The notes under the pieces: model-generated | The model's input: the letters and a program-made list of their open reading frames with translations, nothing else | What the model was told of the DNA's origin: nothing | Databases searched by the model: none | Assembly (NCBI GenBank): GCA_035455605.1 | Contig: DATIER010000107.1 | Span: 1 to 13,671 of the forward strand | Direction: 5' to 3' | Length of the DNA stretch: 13,671 bases | Origin: AC-32 sp035455605 | GTDB lineage: Bacteria; Actinomycetota; Thermoleophilia; Gaiellales; Gaiellaceae | Shown here: positions 1-7,439 of the stretch, in pieces | Position numbering within the stretch: the first letter of the stretch is position 1 | Layout: the number at the start of each line of letters is the position of its first letter | Program-made: the position numbers and the translations under genes

Positions 1-1218
1 GTCCTGGCCTCGCTCGATCCCGCTCGCGGCGACGAGCGAGACGACCATCCAGCCGGCGGCGTACGCGAAGCCGACCAGCGGCGAGACCGCCGACCAGAGC
101 ACGCCCACCACGGCCGACGAGGCGAAGTCGCCGAACGACTGGACGCCGCCGAGCAGGCCGAAGCCGCTGCCGCGCAGGTGGTCGGGCAGCAGCCGCGCGA
201 ACAGCGCCGACTCCGCCGTCTCGGCCAGGCCCTTGCCGATCCCGGCCAGGACGAACGCGCCCCCGAGCACGGGCCAGGCGTGCGAGGGCAGCGCGAAGAC
301 GGCGTAGCCGGCAGCGAAGGTGGCGGCGCCGCTCGCGAAGACGACGCGCGGGCCGGCGCGGTCGAGCCAGTGCCCGCCGCCGAAGGCCACGAACGCCGCC
401 GCGAGGTTGTGCGCCGCGTACAGCAGGACGGCGAGCGAGGTCGCGGCGGCGATCGAGCGGCTGCCGTCGTGGAGCAGGGTCGTCGCGCGGAGCACGAGCA
501 GGCTCGTCGCGACGTTGCCGAGCTCGAACGCCGAGACCGGCAGCAGCGGCCGGGCGACACCGGCCTCGTGCAGCCCGCGCAGCTCGAGCCGGACGCGCCG
601 CCGGACGCCCGGCGTCCGGTGCCGCGTCGCCTCGGCCGCCGCGAAGACGATCGCGATCGCGGCGAAGAGCCCGGGGACGGCCGAGAGCAGGATCGTGTGC
701 CGCACGCCGAGCCACGTCACGAGGCCGGCCGCGAGGAGCGGCCCGACCACCGCGCCGAGGTTGTCGCCCGCCCGCTCGAGCCCGAACGCCCGGCCGTACG
801 CCTCCGGGGGCGCGAGGCTGGCGAGCAGCGCATCTCGCGCCGGCGACCGGACCCCGCGCGCGAGCCACGCGACGCTGCGCAGGACGCCGACCTGCCAGAC
901 CGTCGCCGCGAGGCCGATCGACCCGGTCGCGAGCGCGGTCACGACGTAGCCGCCCGAGGCCATCCGCAGCCGCCGGCGCTCGTCGTTCGCGAGCGGCCCG
1001 CCGAGCAGCTTGGCCACGCCCGCGAGCGCGTCGGCGACGCCCTCGATCACGCCGAGCACACCTGCCGACGAGCGGAGGGTGACGGTGACGAAGGTCGGCA
1101 GGACCGACGTCGCGATCTCGTGGCCGGCGTCGCTGAAGAAGCTCGCGGCGCCGACGCTGCCGACGCCGCGCGTCAGCCATCGCGGGCGGGCCGCGGGCTC
1201 AGCCGCTACGGCCGGCAC
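1..1218 (-). CDS. MFS transporter, 12-TM type (C-terminus cut by window edge)
   Basis: Major facilitator superfamily permease; the substrate cannot be read from sequence. I translated it from the reverse strand: 406 codons lie inside the window and only the last few residues should be missing, because the last hydrophobic helix (around residues 380-400) is already present. The N-terminal region carries SFFSDAGHEIATSVLPTF followed by GVIEGVADALAGVAKLLGG. That arrangement recalls MFS permeases of the MJ1317-like type (from memory), not DHA2 exporters. About 12 hydrophobic segments are visible, with an amphipathic basic loop (RHRTPGVRRRVRLELRG) between the halves. I chose GTG at 1218 because it is the only in-frame start before the first helix. 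It overlaps the merR-type gene by 20 nt and has no clear Shine-Dalgarno sequence, so translation probably depends on readthrough coupling from that gene. Drug or small-solute export is an inference. Confidence 0.85.
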   Translation of the reverse strand, partial: MPAVAAEPAARPRWLTRGVGSVGAASFFSDAGHEIATSVLPTFVTVTLRSSAGVLGVIEGVADALAGVAKLLGGPLANDERRRLRMASGGYVVTALATGSIGLAATVWQVGVLRSVAWLARGVRSPARDALLASLAPPEAYGRAFGLERAGDNLGAVVGPLLAAGLVTWLGVRHTILLSAVPGLFAAIAIVFAAAEATRHRTPGVRRRVRLELRGLHEAGVARPLLPVSAFELGNVATSLLVLRATTLLHDGSRSIAAATSLAVLLYAAHNLAAAFVAFGGGHWLDRAGPRVVFASGAATFAAGYAVFALPSHAWPVLGGAFVLAGIGKGLAETAESALFARLLPDHLRGSGFGLLGGVQSFGDFASSAVVGVLWSAVSPLVGFAYAAGWMVVSLVAASGIERGQD

Positions 1219-1654
1219 GGTCCGCGGCGAGCGACCGGCGCCGCCGCTTCAGCCGCGCGAGCTTGTCCGCGAGCTCGTCGGCGAAGGCGGCGAGCGTCTG
1301 CTGACGCGAGGTGAGCAGCTCGAGCTGCCGCTCGACGAGCGGGATCGCCGCCTCGACGATCTCCGCCCGCTCCTCGTCGCTCGTCGTGTCGGCCCACTGG
1401 CCGCGCAGCACCGCGCGCGCCTCCTCGGCCTCCGCCAGCTCGACGAGCTCCTCGAGCGAGAGCCCGAGCAGGTCGCGCAGGCGGATCAGCTCCTGCAGCC
1501 GCACGACGTCGGCCTCGCCGTAGAGCCGGTGAGCGCCCTTCGCGCGCTGCGACTCGCGGCCGAGCAGGCCGCGCTCCTCGTAGTAACGGATCGTCCGCGT
1601 CGTCACGCCGACGCGCTCGGCGACCTCGCCGATGCGGAGCGCGCCCTCGCTCAC
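1199..1654 (-). CDS. MerR-family transcriptional regulator
   Basis: A 151-aa one-component DNA-binding regulator. Residues about 6-75 form the MerR winged helix: LRIGEVAERVGVTTRTIRYY is the canonical recognition helix-turn-helix, followed by EERGLLG and a HRLYGEADVVRL wing. Residues about 95-140 are heptad-rich and charged, fitting the antiparallel coiled-coil dimerisation helix. The tail is very basic (KRRRRS). There is no cysteine anywhere, so thiol-based metal or redox sensing as in MerR, CueR or SoxR is excluded. No separate ligand-binding domain follows, so any effector site must be in the short C-terminal region. The GTG start is set by a GTGA overlap with the stop of the upstream MFS gene, with GAGG four bases before it. 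Lying second in the MFS operon and downstream of the palindrome at 3348-3369, it most likely represses or activates that MFS gene and itself. Confidence 0.93.
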   Translation of the reverse strand: MSEGALRIGEVAERVGVTTRTIRYYEERGLLGRESQRAKGAHRLYGEADVVRLQELIRLRDLLGLSLEELVELAEAEEARAVLRGQWADTTSDEERAEIVEAAIPLVERQLELLTSRQQTLAAFADELADKLARLKRRRRSLAADRAGRSG

Positions 1655-3348
1655 GCGGCCTCGGCCTCGATCACCTCGGGGCGCGCGACCGCCTCCTGGT
1701 GGTGGTACTTGCCGCCGCGGAGCAGCGACGCCACGGCGGCGACCACGCAGGCGAGCGCGGCGAAGACGAACGCGTACACGAGCGCCGAGTGGAACGGCCC
1801 GGAGATCAGCTGCGGGAAGAAGCTGCGGCCGGTCAGCTCGTGCGCCTGCGACGCCGGCAGCGAGCCGAGCACGTGCGGCCCGAGCAGCGTCTGCATCGGG
1901 TTGTAGCCGAGGAACGACGCGAACAGCGTCGCCACCGGAGGCAGCGTCGAGACGCGGTGGGCGTCGGCCGCCGGGACGCCGTGCGCGACGAGCCCGCTCT
2001 GCAGCGTGTGCGGCAGGCCGGCGGCGAGGCCGACGATCATCAGCGTGAAGAAGACGCCGATCGAGAGGACGCTGGCCGAGTTCATGAACGTCGCGAGCAT
2101 GCCTGCTCCCGCGCCGCGCTGGGCGGGAGGCAGGGAGTTCATCACGCCGGCGCTGTTCGGGGAGGCGAACAGGCCCATCCCGATCCCGTTCAGCAGCAGG
2201 ATCAGCGCGAACCAGCCGTAGGAGAAGTCGACCGGCAGTACGGTCAGGAGCACGAAGCTGAGCGCCGCGAGCAGCATCCCGCCGGTCGCGAACGGCCGGG
2301 CGCCGAAGCGGTCGGAGAGCCAGCCCGACGCCGGGCCCGCGACGAGGAAGCCGGCGATCAGCGGCAGCATGTAGATCCCGGCCCAGAGCGGCGTCTGCGA
2401 GAAGGCGTAGCCGTGCTCGGGCAGCCAGATCCCCTGCAGCCAGATGATCAGGATGAACTGCAGGCCGCCGCGGCCCATCGCGGCGAGCAGCGCGGCGAGG
2501 TTGCCGGCCGCGAACGCCCGCACGCGGAAGAGGTCGAGGTGGAACATCGGGTCGGCGACGCGGGTCTCGATCTCGCAGAAGACGGCGAGCAGCGCGGGCC
2601 CGCCGAGGAGCGTCAAGAGCACGAGCGGCGCCGTCCACCCCATCGTGTGGCCGCCGTAGGGCTGGATCCCGTACGTGATCCCGATCATCACGCCGACGAG
2701 GCCGAGTGCGAAGGTCGCGTTGCCCCACCAGTCGATCCGCGCCGGCCGCCGCTGCGAGAGCTCACGCAGCGAGTGGTACGACCAGACCGTCGCGACCACG
2801 CCGATCGGCACCGAGACGAGGAAGACGAGCCGCCACGAGATCGGCCCGAGCACGCCGCCCAGGACGAGGCCGATGAACGAGCCGGCGATCGCGGCGATCG
2901 AGTTCACGCCGAGCGCCAGCCCGCGCTGGTGCTGCGGGAAGGCGTCGGTGAGGATCGCGCTGGAGTTAGCGAAGATCAGCGCGCCGCCGACGCCCTGGCC
3001 GACACGCATCAGGATCAGCCAGAGCGCGCCGGCGGAGCCGTGCATCCACGTCACGGAGAGGAGGATCGAGAAGACGGTGAAGACCGCGAAGCCCAGGTTG
3101 AACATGCGGACGCGGCCGTACATGTCTCCGAGCCGCCCGAGGCTGACGAGCAGCACCGCCATCACGACGATGAAGCCGAGGATCAGCCAGAGCAGGTAGC
3201 TGGTGTTGCCCGGGGCGAGCGGGTCGATCCGGATGCCGCGGAAGATGTCGGGCAGCGCGATCAGCAGGATCGACGCGTTGATCGTCGCGATCAGCATCCC
3301 GAGCGTCGTGTTCGAGAGCGCCACCCACTTGTAGTCCAGCCGCCGCAT
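1651..3348 (-). CDS. MFS transporter, DHA2-like 14-TM family
   Basis: A 565-aa integral membrane protein of the proton-driven MFS superfamily, probably an exporter of drugs or metabolites. Helix 1 contains LIATINASILLIALPDIF, matching the DHA2 pattern LDxTIVNVALP except that the usual Asp is replaced by Asn24. The MFS motif A loop GRLGDMYGRVRMF (residues 71-83) and the RVGQGVGGA motif B stretch (about 115-123) are present. It is long for an MFS protein and includes an extracellular-type insertion near residues 435-520 before the last helix. The start codon ATG (3346-3348) touches the palindrome at 3348-3369 and has no Shine-Dalgarno sequence. A near-leaderless transcript would explain this. 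The stop overlaps the MerR gene start by GTGA, so the two are co-translated. The substrate is unknown. Confidence 0.93.
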   Translation of the reverse strand: MRRLDYKWVALSNTTLGMLIATINASILLIALPDIFRGIRIDPLAPGNTSYLLWLILGFIVVMAVLLVSLGRLGDMYGRVRMFNLGFAVFTVFSILLSVTWMHGSAGALWLILMRVGQGVGGALIFANSSAILTDAFPQHQRGLALGVNSIAAIAGSFIGLVLGGVLGPISWRLVFLVSVPIGVVATVWSYHSLRELSQRRPARIDWWGNATFALGLVGVMIGITYGIQPYGGHTMGWTAPLVLLTLLGGPALLAVFCEIETRVADPMFHLDLFRVRAFAAGNLAALLAAMGRGGLQFILIIWLQGIWLPEHGYAFSQTPLWAGIYMLPLIAGFLVAGPASGWLSDRFGARPFATGGMLLAALSFVLLTVLPVDFSYGWFALILLLNGIGMGLFASPNSAGVMNSLPPAQRGAGAGMLATFMNSASVLSIGVFFTLMIVGLAAGLPHTLQSGLVAHGVPAADAHRVSTLPPVATLFASFLGYNPMQTLLGPHVLGSLPASQAHELTGRSFFPQLISGPFHSALVYAFVFAALACVVAAVASLLRGGKYHHQEAVARPEVIEAEAA

Positions 3349-3369
3349 ACTTTACGTTGACGTAAAGTA
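3348..3369. promoter_or_regulatory. Perfect 10-bp-arm palindrome, probable MerR-family operator
   Basis: The plus strand reads TACTTTACGT, then TG, then ACGTAAAGTA: two perfect 10-base arms with a 2-base spacer. It fills most of the 35-bp gap between the hydrolase stop and the MFS start, and its outermost base is the first base of the MFS ATG. MerR-family regulators bind palindromes of this kind; the ACGT-centred arms resemble sites reported for LiuR-type MerR proteins (from memory, unverified). The MerR gene is encoded in the same operon (1199-1654), so autoregulation is the simplest reading. The position at the start codon suggests repression instead of the usual spacer-twisting activation. 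Confidence 0.8.
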
Positions 3370-3387
3370 GCAAAAGCGGAAGCTCAA
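3359..3387 (-). promoter_or_regulatory. Candidate promoter for the MFS-MerR operon
   Basis: On the minus strand TTGAGC (3387-3382) is followed after 17 bases by TACGTC (3364-3359). The -10-like hexamer lies inside the palindrome, and transcription would begin about four bases before the MFS ATG, giving an almost leaderless mRNA. This agrees with the missing ribosome binding site. The hexamers match the consensus only partly, so this is a weak call. Confidence 0.35.
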
Positions 3388-4043
3388 ACAGGCGGGCCCA
3401 GCAGCGCCACCAGCTCGCCCGAGGCGAGTGCCTCCTCGACGACGAGCTCGTTCGTCTCGAGCCGCAGGACCGGCGCGCCGAGCGCCTCGAGGAACGCGTC
3501 CGGCGGGTCGAGGAAGCCGATCGCCTCGGTGCGGAAGTGCATCGGAACGACGAGGCGCGGCACCAGCGTTCGCACCACGTCGGCCGCCCTCTCGCCGCCG
3601 ATCGTCGGGCCTCCGCCGGCCGGCACGAAGAGCACGTCGACGGCGCCGATCGCCTCGACCTGCTCGGGCCGCAGCGCGGCCTGGCCGAGGTCGCCGAGGT
3701 GGCAGAAGCGGAGGCCGCCGAGCGAGAAGCACATGATCGAGTTCGGCCCGCGGGCGGTGCCTGCGACCTCGTCGTGCTCCGACGCCACGGCGACGACCTC
3801 GCCGAGCGGCGAGTCGAGCCGCCCCGCCGTCGAGCGGATCACGACCGGATCGCCGCCGACCGCCTCGACGGCGTTGTGGTCGCGGTGCTCGTGCGTGACG
3901 AGCAGCAGGTCGGCGTCCACGTTCGCCACGGGCGGGTAGCGGAACTCGGCCGAGCCGAGGTCGCCGAAGGGATCGACGAAGACCGACCGGTCGGCCTCGA
4001 TCAGGAAGGCGGACTGGCCGTACCAGCGGATCAGCGTGCTCAC
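3384..4043 (-). CDS. Metallo-beta-lactamase-fold hydrolase (UlaG-like)
   Basis: A 219-aa predicted cytosolic metal-dependent hydrolase. The metal site is complete: the THEHRDH motif supplies His51, His53, Asp55 and His56, CHLGDLG supplies His115 and Asp118, and VPMHF supplies His169. The opening LIRWYGQSAFLIEADRSVFV strand pair and the length fit the L-ascorbate-6-phosphate lactonase-like/UPF0173 group of the superfamily, not true beta-lactamases. The substrate cannot be named. There is no signal peptide. The GTG start (4041-4043) shares GTGA with the stop of the upstream exporter, and GGAG lies five bases before it, so translation is coupled to that gene. Association with an exporter suggests, but does not prove, breakdown of the same toxic compound or metabolite. 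Confidence 0.9.
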   Translation of the reverse strand: MSTLIRWYGQSAFLIEADRSVFVDPFGDLGSAEFRYPPVANVDADLLLVTHEHRDHNAVEAVGGDPVVIRSTAGRLDSPLGEVVAVASEHDEVAGTARGPNSIMCFSLGGLRFCHLGDLGQAALRPEQVEAIGAVDVLFVPAGGGPTIGGERAADVVRTLVPRLVVPMHFRTEAIGFLDPPDAFLEALGAPVLRLETNELVVEEALASGELVALLGPPV

Positions 4044-5983
4044 GAGCTCTCCGGCATGTCGGCGACCAGGGACTCTGCCAGGCGGCGGATCACGGGCGCG
4101 ACCTCGCCGTCGCCGTCGTGGTGCGGGACCAGCGCCGCGAGCTCGACGCGGCCGGCATCGACGAGCCGGGCGTAGACGGCCTGCCCGCGCTCGCTGAGGC
4201 AGCACGTGCCGCCGTCGACGAGCACGAGCCCACGGCGCTCGAGGCCCGCGAGCACCGGGTCGAGCCGCGCCGGCTCGACCTCCAGCGCCGCGGCGAGGGC
4301 GCCGGGCGCGATCGGCTCGCGATCGTGCAGGCGGCCGAGCGCCCACGCCTGCGGCGGCGTCGCGTCCACGCCGGAGCGGGCGATCAGCTGCCGGTAGATC
4401 CGCGTCCGCTCGTCGCCGCGCACGAGCGAGCTGAGGATCCGCTCGAGCTCGCGCTCCGAGCTGTCCTCGCGCGGCGAGGCGAACGTCTCGCCGATCCCCT
4501 CGGCGGCGGCCGCCCGGAGCGGGACCTCCGGCAGCAACCATGTGAGCAGGAAGGCGACGACCATGATCCCGGAGGCGGCGACGAACACCGGGTGGAGCGC
4601 CGCGGCGAAGGCGGCGACGTACGGCGCGTGCACCGCCGGCGGCAGCTGCTTGACGGCCGCGGGGTTCGCCGCCGTCGGCAGGTGCGCGCCGCGCGGCAGG
4701 AGCGCCCCGAGCTCGTGCGCCAGCCGGTTGGCGAAGATCGCACCGAACAGCGACACGCCCACCGACCCGCCGATCTGCCGGAAGAGCGTCGAGCCCGAGG
4801 TCGCGACGCCGAGCAGCCGGTAGTCGACCGCGTTCTGCGCCGCGAGCACAAGCACCTGCATCACCATCCCGAGGCCGAGGCCGACGACGAGCATGTAGAG
4901 CGCGGAGACGGCGGTCGAGGTGTGCACGCCGAGGCGCGAGAGCAGGAACAGCCCGACCGCGGCGATCGCGGTGCCGGCGATCGGGAACGGCCGGTAGCGC
5001 CCGTGGCGCGTGATCAGGTTGCCGCTCAGGATCGAGGTCACGAGCACGCCCGCCATCAGCGGCGTCAGCAGCAGCCCCGACTGGGTCGGGCTCTTGCCCT
5101 TCACGATCTGCAGGTAGAGCGGCAGGTACGTGACCGAGCCGAAGAGCGCGAGCCCGACGATGAAGCCGACCGCGCTCGTGACGGTGAAGGCGCGGTTGCG
5201 GAAGAGCTCGAGCGGCAGGATCGGCTCGGCCGCACGCCGCTCCACGAACGGGAACACGGCCGTGAGGACGGCCGCGATCGCGACCAGCACGATGCTCTGC
5301 GCCGAGGCCCAGCCGTAGGTCGTCCCGCCGAGGCTCGTGAAGAGCACGATCGCGGACAGCGCGCCCGCGAGCACCGCCGCGCCGAGGTAGTCGACCCGCG
5401 CCTGCGTGCTCGGCGGCCGGGCCTGGAAGACGACCGCGATCACCGCGAGCGCGGCGAGGCCGATCGGCACGTTCACGTAGAAGATCCAGCGCCAGGAGAG
5501 GTTGTCGACGAAGAAGCCGCCGAGCAGCGGCCCGACCACGGTCGAGACGCCGAAGACGCCGCCGAAGTAGCCCTGGTAGCGGCCGCGCTCGCGGGGCGGG
5601 ATGATGTCGCCGACGACGGCGATCGTCGTCACGAAGAGCCCGCCGCCGCCCAGTCCCTGGAGCGCGCGGAAGGCGATCAGCTCGCCCATGTTCTGGCTGA
5701 TCCCGCAGAGCGCCGAGCCGATCAGGAAGATCACGATCGCGGCCTGCAGCAGCTTCTTGCGGCCGTAGAGGTCGCCCAGCTTGCCGTACAGCGGCCCGGC
5801 GATCGTCGACGCGAGCAGGTACGCCGTGACGACCCAGGAGAGGTGCTGGATCCCGCCGAGGTCGCCGACGATCGTCGGCAGCGCGGTCGAGACGATCGTC
5901 TGGTCGAGCGAGGCGAGCAGCAGCACCAGCAGCAGCGCGCCGAAGATCAGTTGGACGCGCTCCTGCTGCGGCCGTTCGGTCAC
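4040..5983 (-). CDS. DHA2-family MFS exporter with C-terminal winged-helix-like domain
   Basis: A 647-aa drug:H+ antiporter of the EmrB/QacA type. Helix 1 carries LASLDQTIVSTALPTI with the conserved Asp27, which is diagnostic of 14-TM DHA2 proteins. Motif A GKLGDLYGRKKL spans residues 68-79, RALQGLGGGG (106-115) is motif B, and GVSTVVGPLLGG (145-156) is the antiporter motif C region. The last helix ends near residue 485 (FLLTWLLPEVPL). About 160 soluble residues then follow, far beyond a normal DHA2 C-terminus. Within them, IAPGALAAALEVEPARLDPV, then LAGLERRGLVLVDGGTCCLS and ERGQAVYARLVDAG read as helix-turn-helix, wing and dimer helix of a MarR-like fold. The GTG start is fixed by the GTGA overlap with the upstream MFS gene, with GAGG four bases ahead. 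The same overlap links it to the hydrolase gene downstream. Confidence 0.94.
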   Translation of the reverse strand: MTERPQQERVQLIFGALLLVLLLASLDQTIVSTALPTIVGDLGGIQHLSWVVTAYLLASTIAGPLYGKLGDLYGRKKLLQAAIVIFLIGSALCGISQNMGELIAFRALQGLGGGGLFVTTIAVVGDIIPPRERGRYQGYFGGVFGVSTVVGPLLGGFFVDNLSWRWIFYVNVPIGLAALAVIAVVFQARPPSTQARVDYLGAAVLAGALSAIVLFTSLGGTTYGWASAQSIVLVAIAAVLTAVFPFVERRAAEPILPLELFRNRAFTVTSAVGFIVGLALFGSVTYLPLYLQIVKGKSPTQSGLLLTPLMAGVLVTSILSGNLITRHGRYRPFPIAGTAIAAVGLFLLSRLGVHTSTAVSALYMLVVGLGLGMVMQVLVLAAQNAVDYRLLGVATSGSTLFRQIGGSVGVSLFGAIFANRLAHELGALLPRGAHLPTAANPAAVKQLPPAVHAPYVAAFAAALHPVFVAASGIMVVAFLLTWLLPEVPLRAAAAEGIGETFASPREDSSERELERILSSLVRGDERTRIYRQLIARSGVDATPPQAWALGRLHDREPIAPGALAAALEVEPARLDPVLAGLERRGLVLVDGGTCCLSERGQAVYARLVDAGRVELAALVPHHDGDGEVAPVIRRLAESLVADMPESS

Positions 5984-7386
5984 GCGGCCTCGGCCACCGC
6001 CTCTTCGCTCGCAGCATCCGGTTTCGGCACGTACAGCGCGACGAAGAAGCCGAGCGCGAGCGCTCCGGCGGCGACGGCGAACGCGAGCGTGAAGCCGCGC
6101 TCGGACGGGCTGCCGGCGACAAGCGTCGCCGTCACGATCCCGGCCGAGACCTGGCTGCCGACCGCGCCGCCGATCGAGCGGACGATCGTGTTCATGCCGG
6201 TCGCGACGCCCGTCTGCCGGGCGGGCACCGACTCGACGATCAGGTTCGCCATCGACGCGAACGCAAAGCCGATTCCGACGCCCATCACGAGCAGCGCCAC
6301 GTAGATCTCCCAGCGCTGGTCGTGCGCGAGCGTCAGCAGCACGAACGCGAGGCACGAGACGAGCGCGCCGAGCATCAGGGGCACGCGCGAGCCGACGGTG
6401 CTGGAGAGGCGGCCCGAGATCGGCCCGCCGATCAGCATCCCGAGCGTCGCCGGCAGCATGAAGAAGCCGGCCTCCGTCACCGAGGCGCCGAAGCCGAAGC
6501 CGTTCGAGGCCGGCAGCTCGACGAACTCGGGCACGAGCACGAACGAGGCGAACATGCCGAAGCCGAGCACAAGCGCGGCGAGGTTGGTCGTCCACACGCC
6601 GCGCAGGCGCATCATCTGCATGTCGACGAGCGGCGCGCGGCTGCGCGACTCGGCCCAGACCCAGACCGGGATCAGCGCCGCCGCCAGCGCGAACAGGCCG
6701 AGCGTCTTCGGCGACGTCCAGCCCCAGGTCGGGCCCTCGCTGATCGGGACGAGCAGCGCGACGAGCCAGGCCGCGAGCAGCACCGCGCCCAGCGGGTCGA
6801 TCCGCCCGCGCGTCCGCACCGGCGACTCCGGCACGAAGACGACGATCCCGACGGTCGCGACGATCACCGCGACGAGCGGGAACCAGAACAGCCAGTGATA
6901 GGAGAGGTGGGCGACGATCGGCCCGGCCAGGACGATCCCGAGCCCGCCGCCGATGCCCATGATCGCGGAGATCATCGCGATCCCGTGCGGGACGCGCTCG
7001 CGCGGGAACTCGTCCCGGATGATCGCGAACGAGAGCGGGAAGACGGCCCCACCGGCGCCCTGGATCACGCGCGCGACGATCATCAGGCCGATCGAGCTCG
7101 CGAGCCCGGCGAGGGCGGTGCCGAGCGCGAGCACGACCAGCACCACGACCATCACGCGCTTCTTGCCGTACATGTCGCCGAGCCGGCCCGCGATCGGCGT
7201 CAGCACCGACGCGCTCAGCAGGTACGCGGTCAGGATCCAGGCCGCGCCCGCCGTCGTCGTGTGCAGGTCCTCCTGGATCGTCAGCAGGGCGGGCGCGACG
7301 AGCGACTGCAGCAGCGCGTAGGCGACCGCCGCGACCGCCAGCAGCGTGAAGGTGACGTTGTAGTGCTGGCGCTCGACTCCCGACAT
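5980..7386 (-). CDS. MFS transporter, DHA2-like 14-TM family
   Basis: A 468-aa membrane transporter, first gene of the long minus-strand run. Helix 1 is AVAYALLQSLVAPALLTIQ: the DHA2 layout is kept but the acidic residue of LDxTIVN is missing, as in the third MFS of this run. Motif A GRLGDMYGKKRVM lies at residues 67-79 and RVIQGAGGA at about 106-114. About 14 hydrophobic segments are visible, with a short charged tail ending AEAA. The ATG start at 7386 has only AGGG directly against it, too close for a normal ribosome site, whereas a -10-like hexamer six bases upstream suggests a leaderless message. Its stop overlaps the next exporter by GTGA. No regulator gene adjoins it. The substrate is unknown, and efflux is inferred from family and context. 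Confidence 0.92.
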   Translation of the reverse strand: MSGVERQHYNVTFTLLAVAAVAYALLQSLVAPALLTIQEDLHTTTAGAAWILTAYLLSASVLTPIAGRLGDMYGKKRVMVVVLVVLALGTALAGLASSIGLMIVARVIQGAGGAVFPLSFAIIRDEFPRERVPHGIAMISAIMGIGGGLGIVLAGPIVAHLSYHWLFWFPLVAVIVATVGIVVFVPESPVRTRGRIDPLGAVLLAAWLVALLVPISEGPTWGWTSPKTLGLFALAAALIPVWVWAESRSRAPLVDMQMMRLRGVWTTNLAALVLGFGMFASFVLVPEFVELPASNGFGFGASVTEAGFFMLPATLGMLIGGPISGRLSSTVGSRVPLMLGALVSCLAFVLLTLAHDQRWEIYVALLVMGVGIGFAFASMANLIVESVPARQTGVATGMNTIVRSIGGAVGSQVSAGIVTATLVAGSPSERGFTLAFAVAAGALALGFFVALYVPKPDAASEEAVAEAA

Positions 7387-7392
7387 CCCTGC

Positions 7393-7401
7393 TGCATACC
7401 A
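7393..7401 (-). promoter_or_regulatory. Candidate extended -10 for the 7386-5980 MFS gene (leaderless)
   Basis: The minus strand reads TGGTATGCA, then GCAGGG, then the ATG at 7386-7384. This is an extended TGn plus TATGCA hexamer with exactly six bases before the start codon, so transcription would start at the A of ATG. No convincing -35 is seen 16-18 bases upstream. The whole divergent gap (7387-7439) is only 53 bp, so the promoters of both neighbours must lie in it. Confidence 0.4.
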
Positions 7402-7439
7402 GAAGCGAGCGCGAGAACCCGGGCAGTCAAGATGGAGGC

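Noticed and set aside
178..1314. Long plus-strand open frame antisense to the MFS and MerR genes
   Set aside because: Arg/Glu/Pro-rich low-complexity product typical of the shadow frame of a GC-rich gene; the minus strand carries clear MFS and MerR homology.
1699..3360. 553-codon plus-strand open frame
   Set aside because: Antisense to a complete MFS gene and rich in E, R, D and Q; a shadow of GC-biased codons.
4118..6304. 728-codon plus-strand open frame
   Set aside because: Antisense to two MFS genes with full motifs; no recognisable domain.
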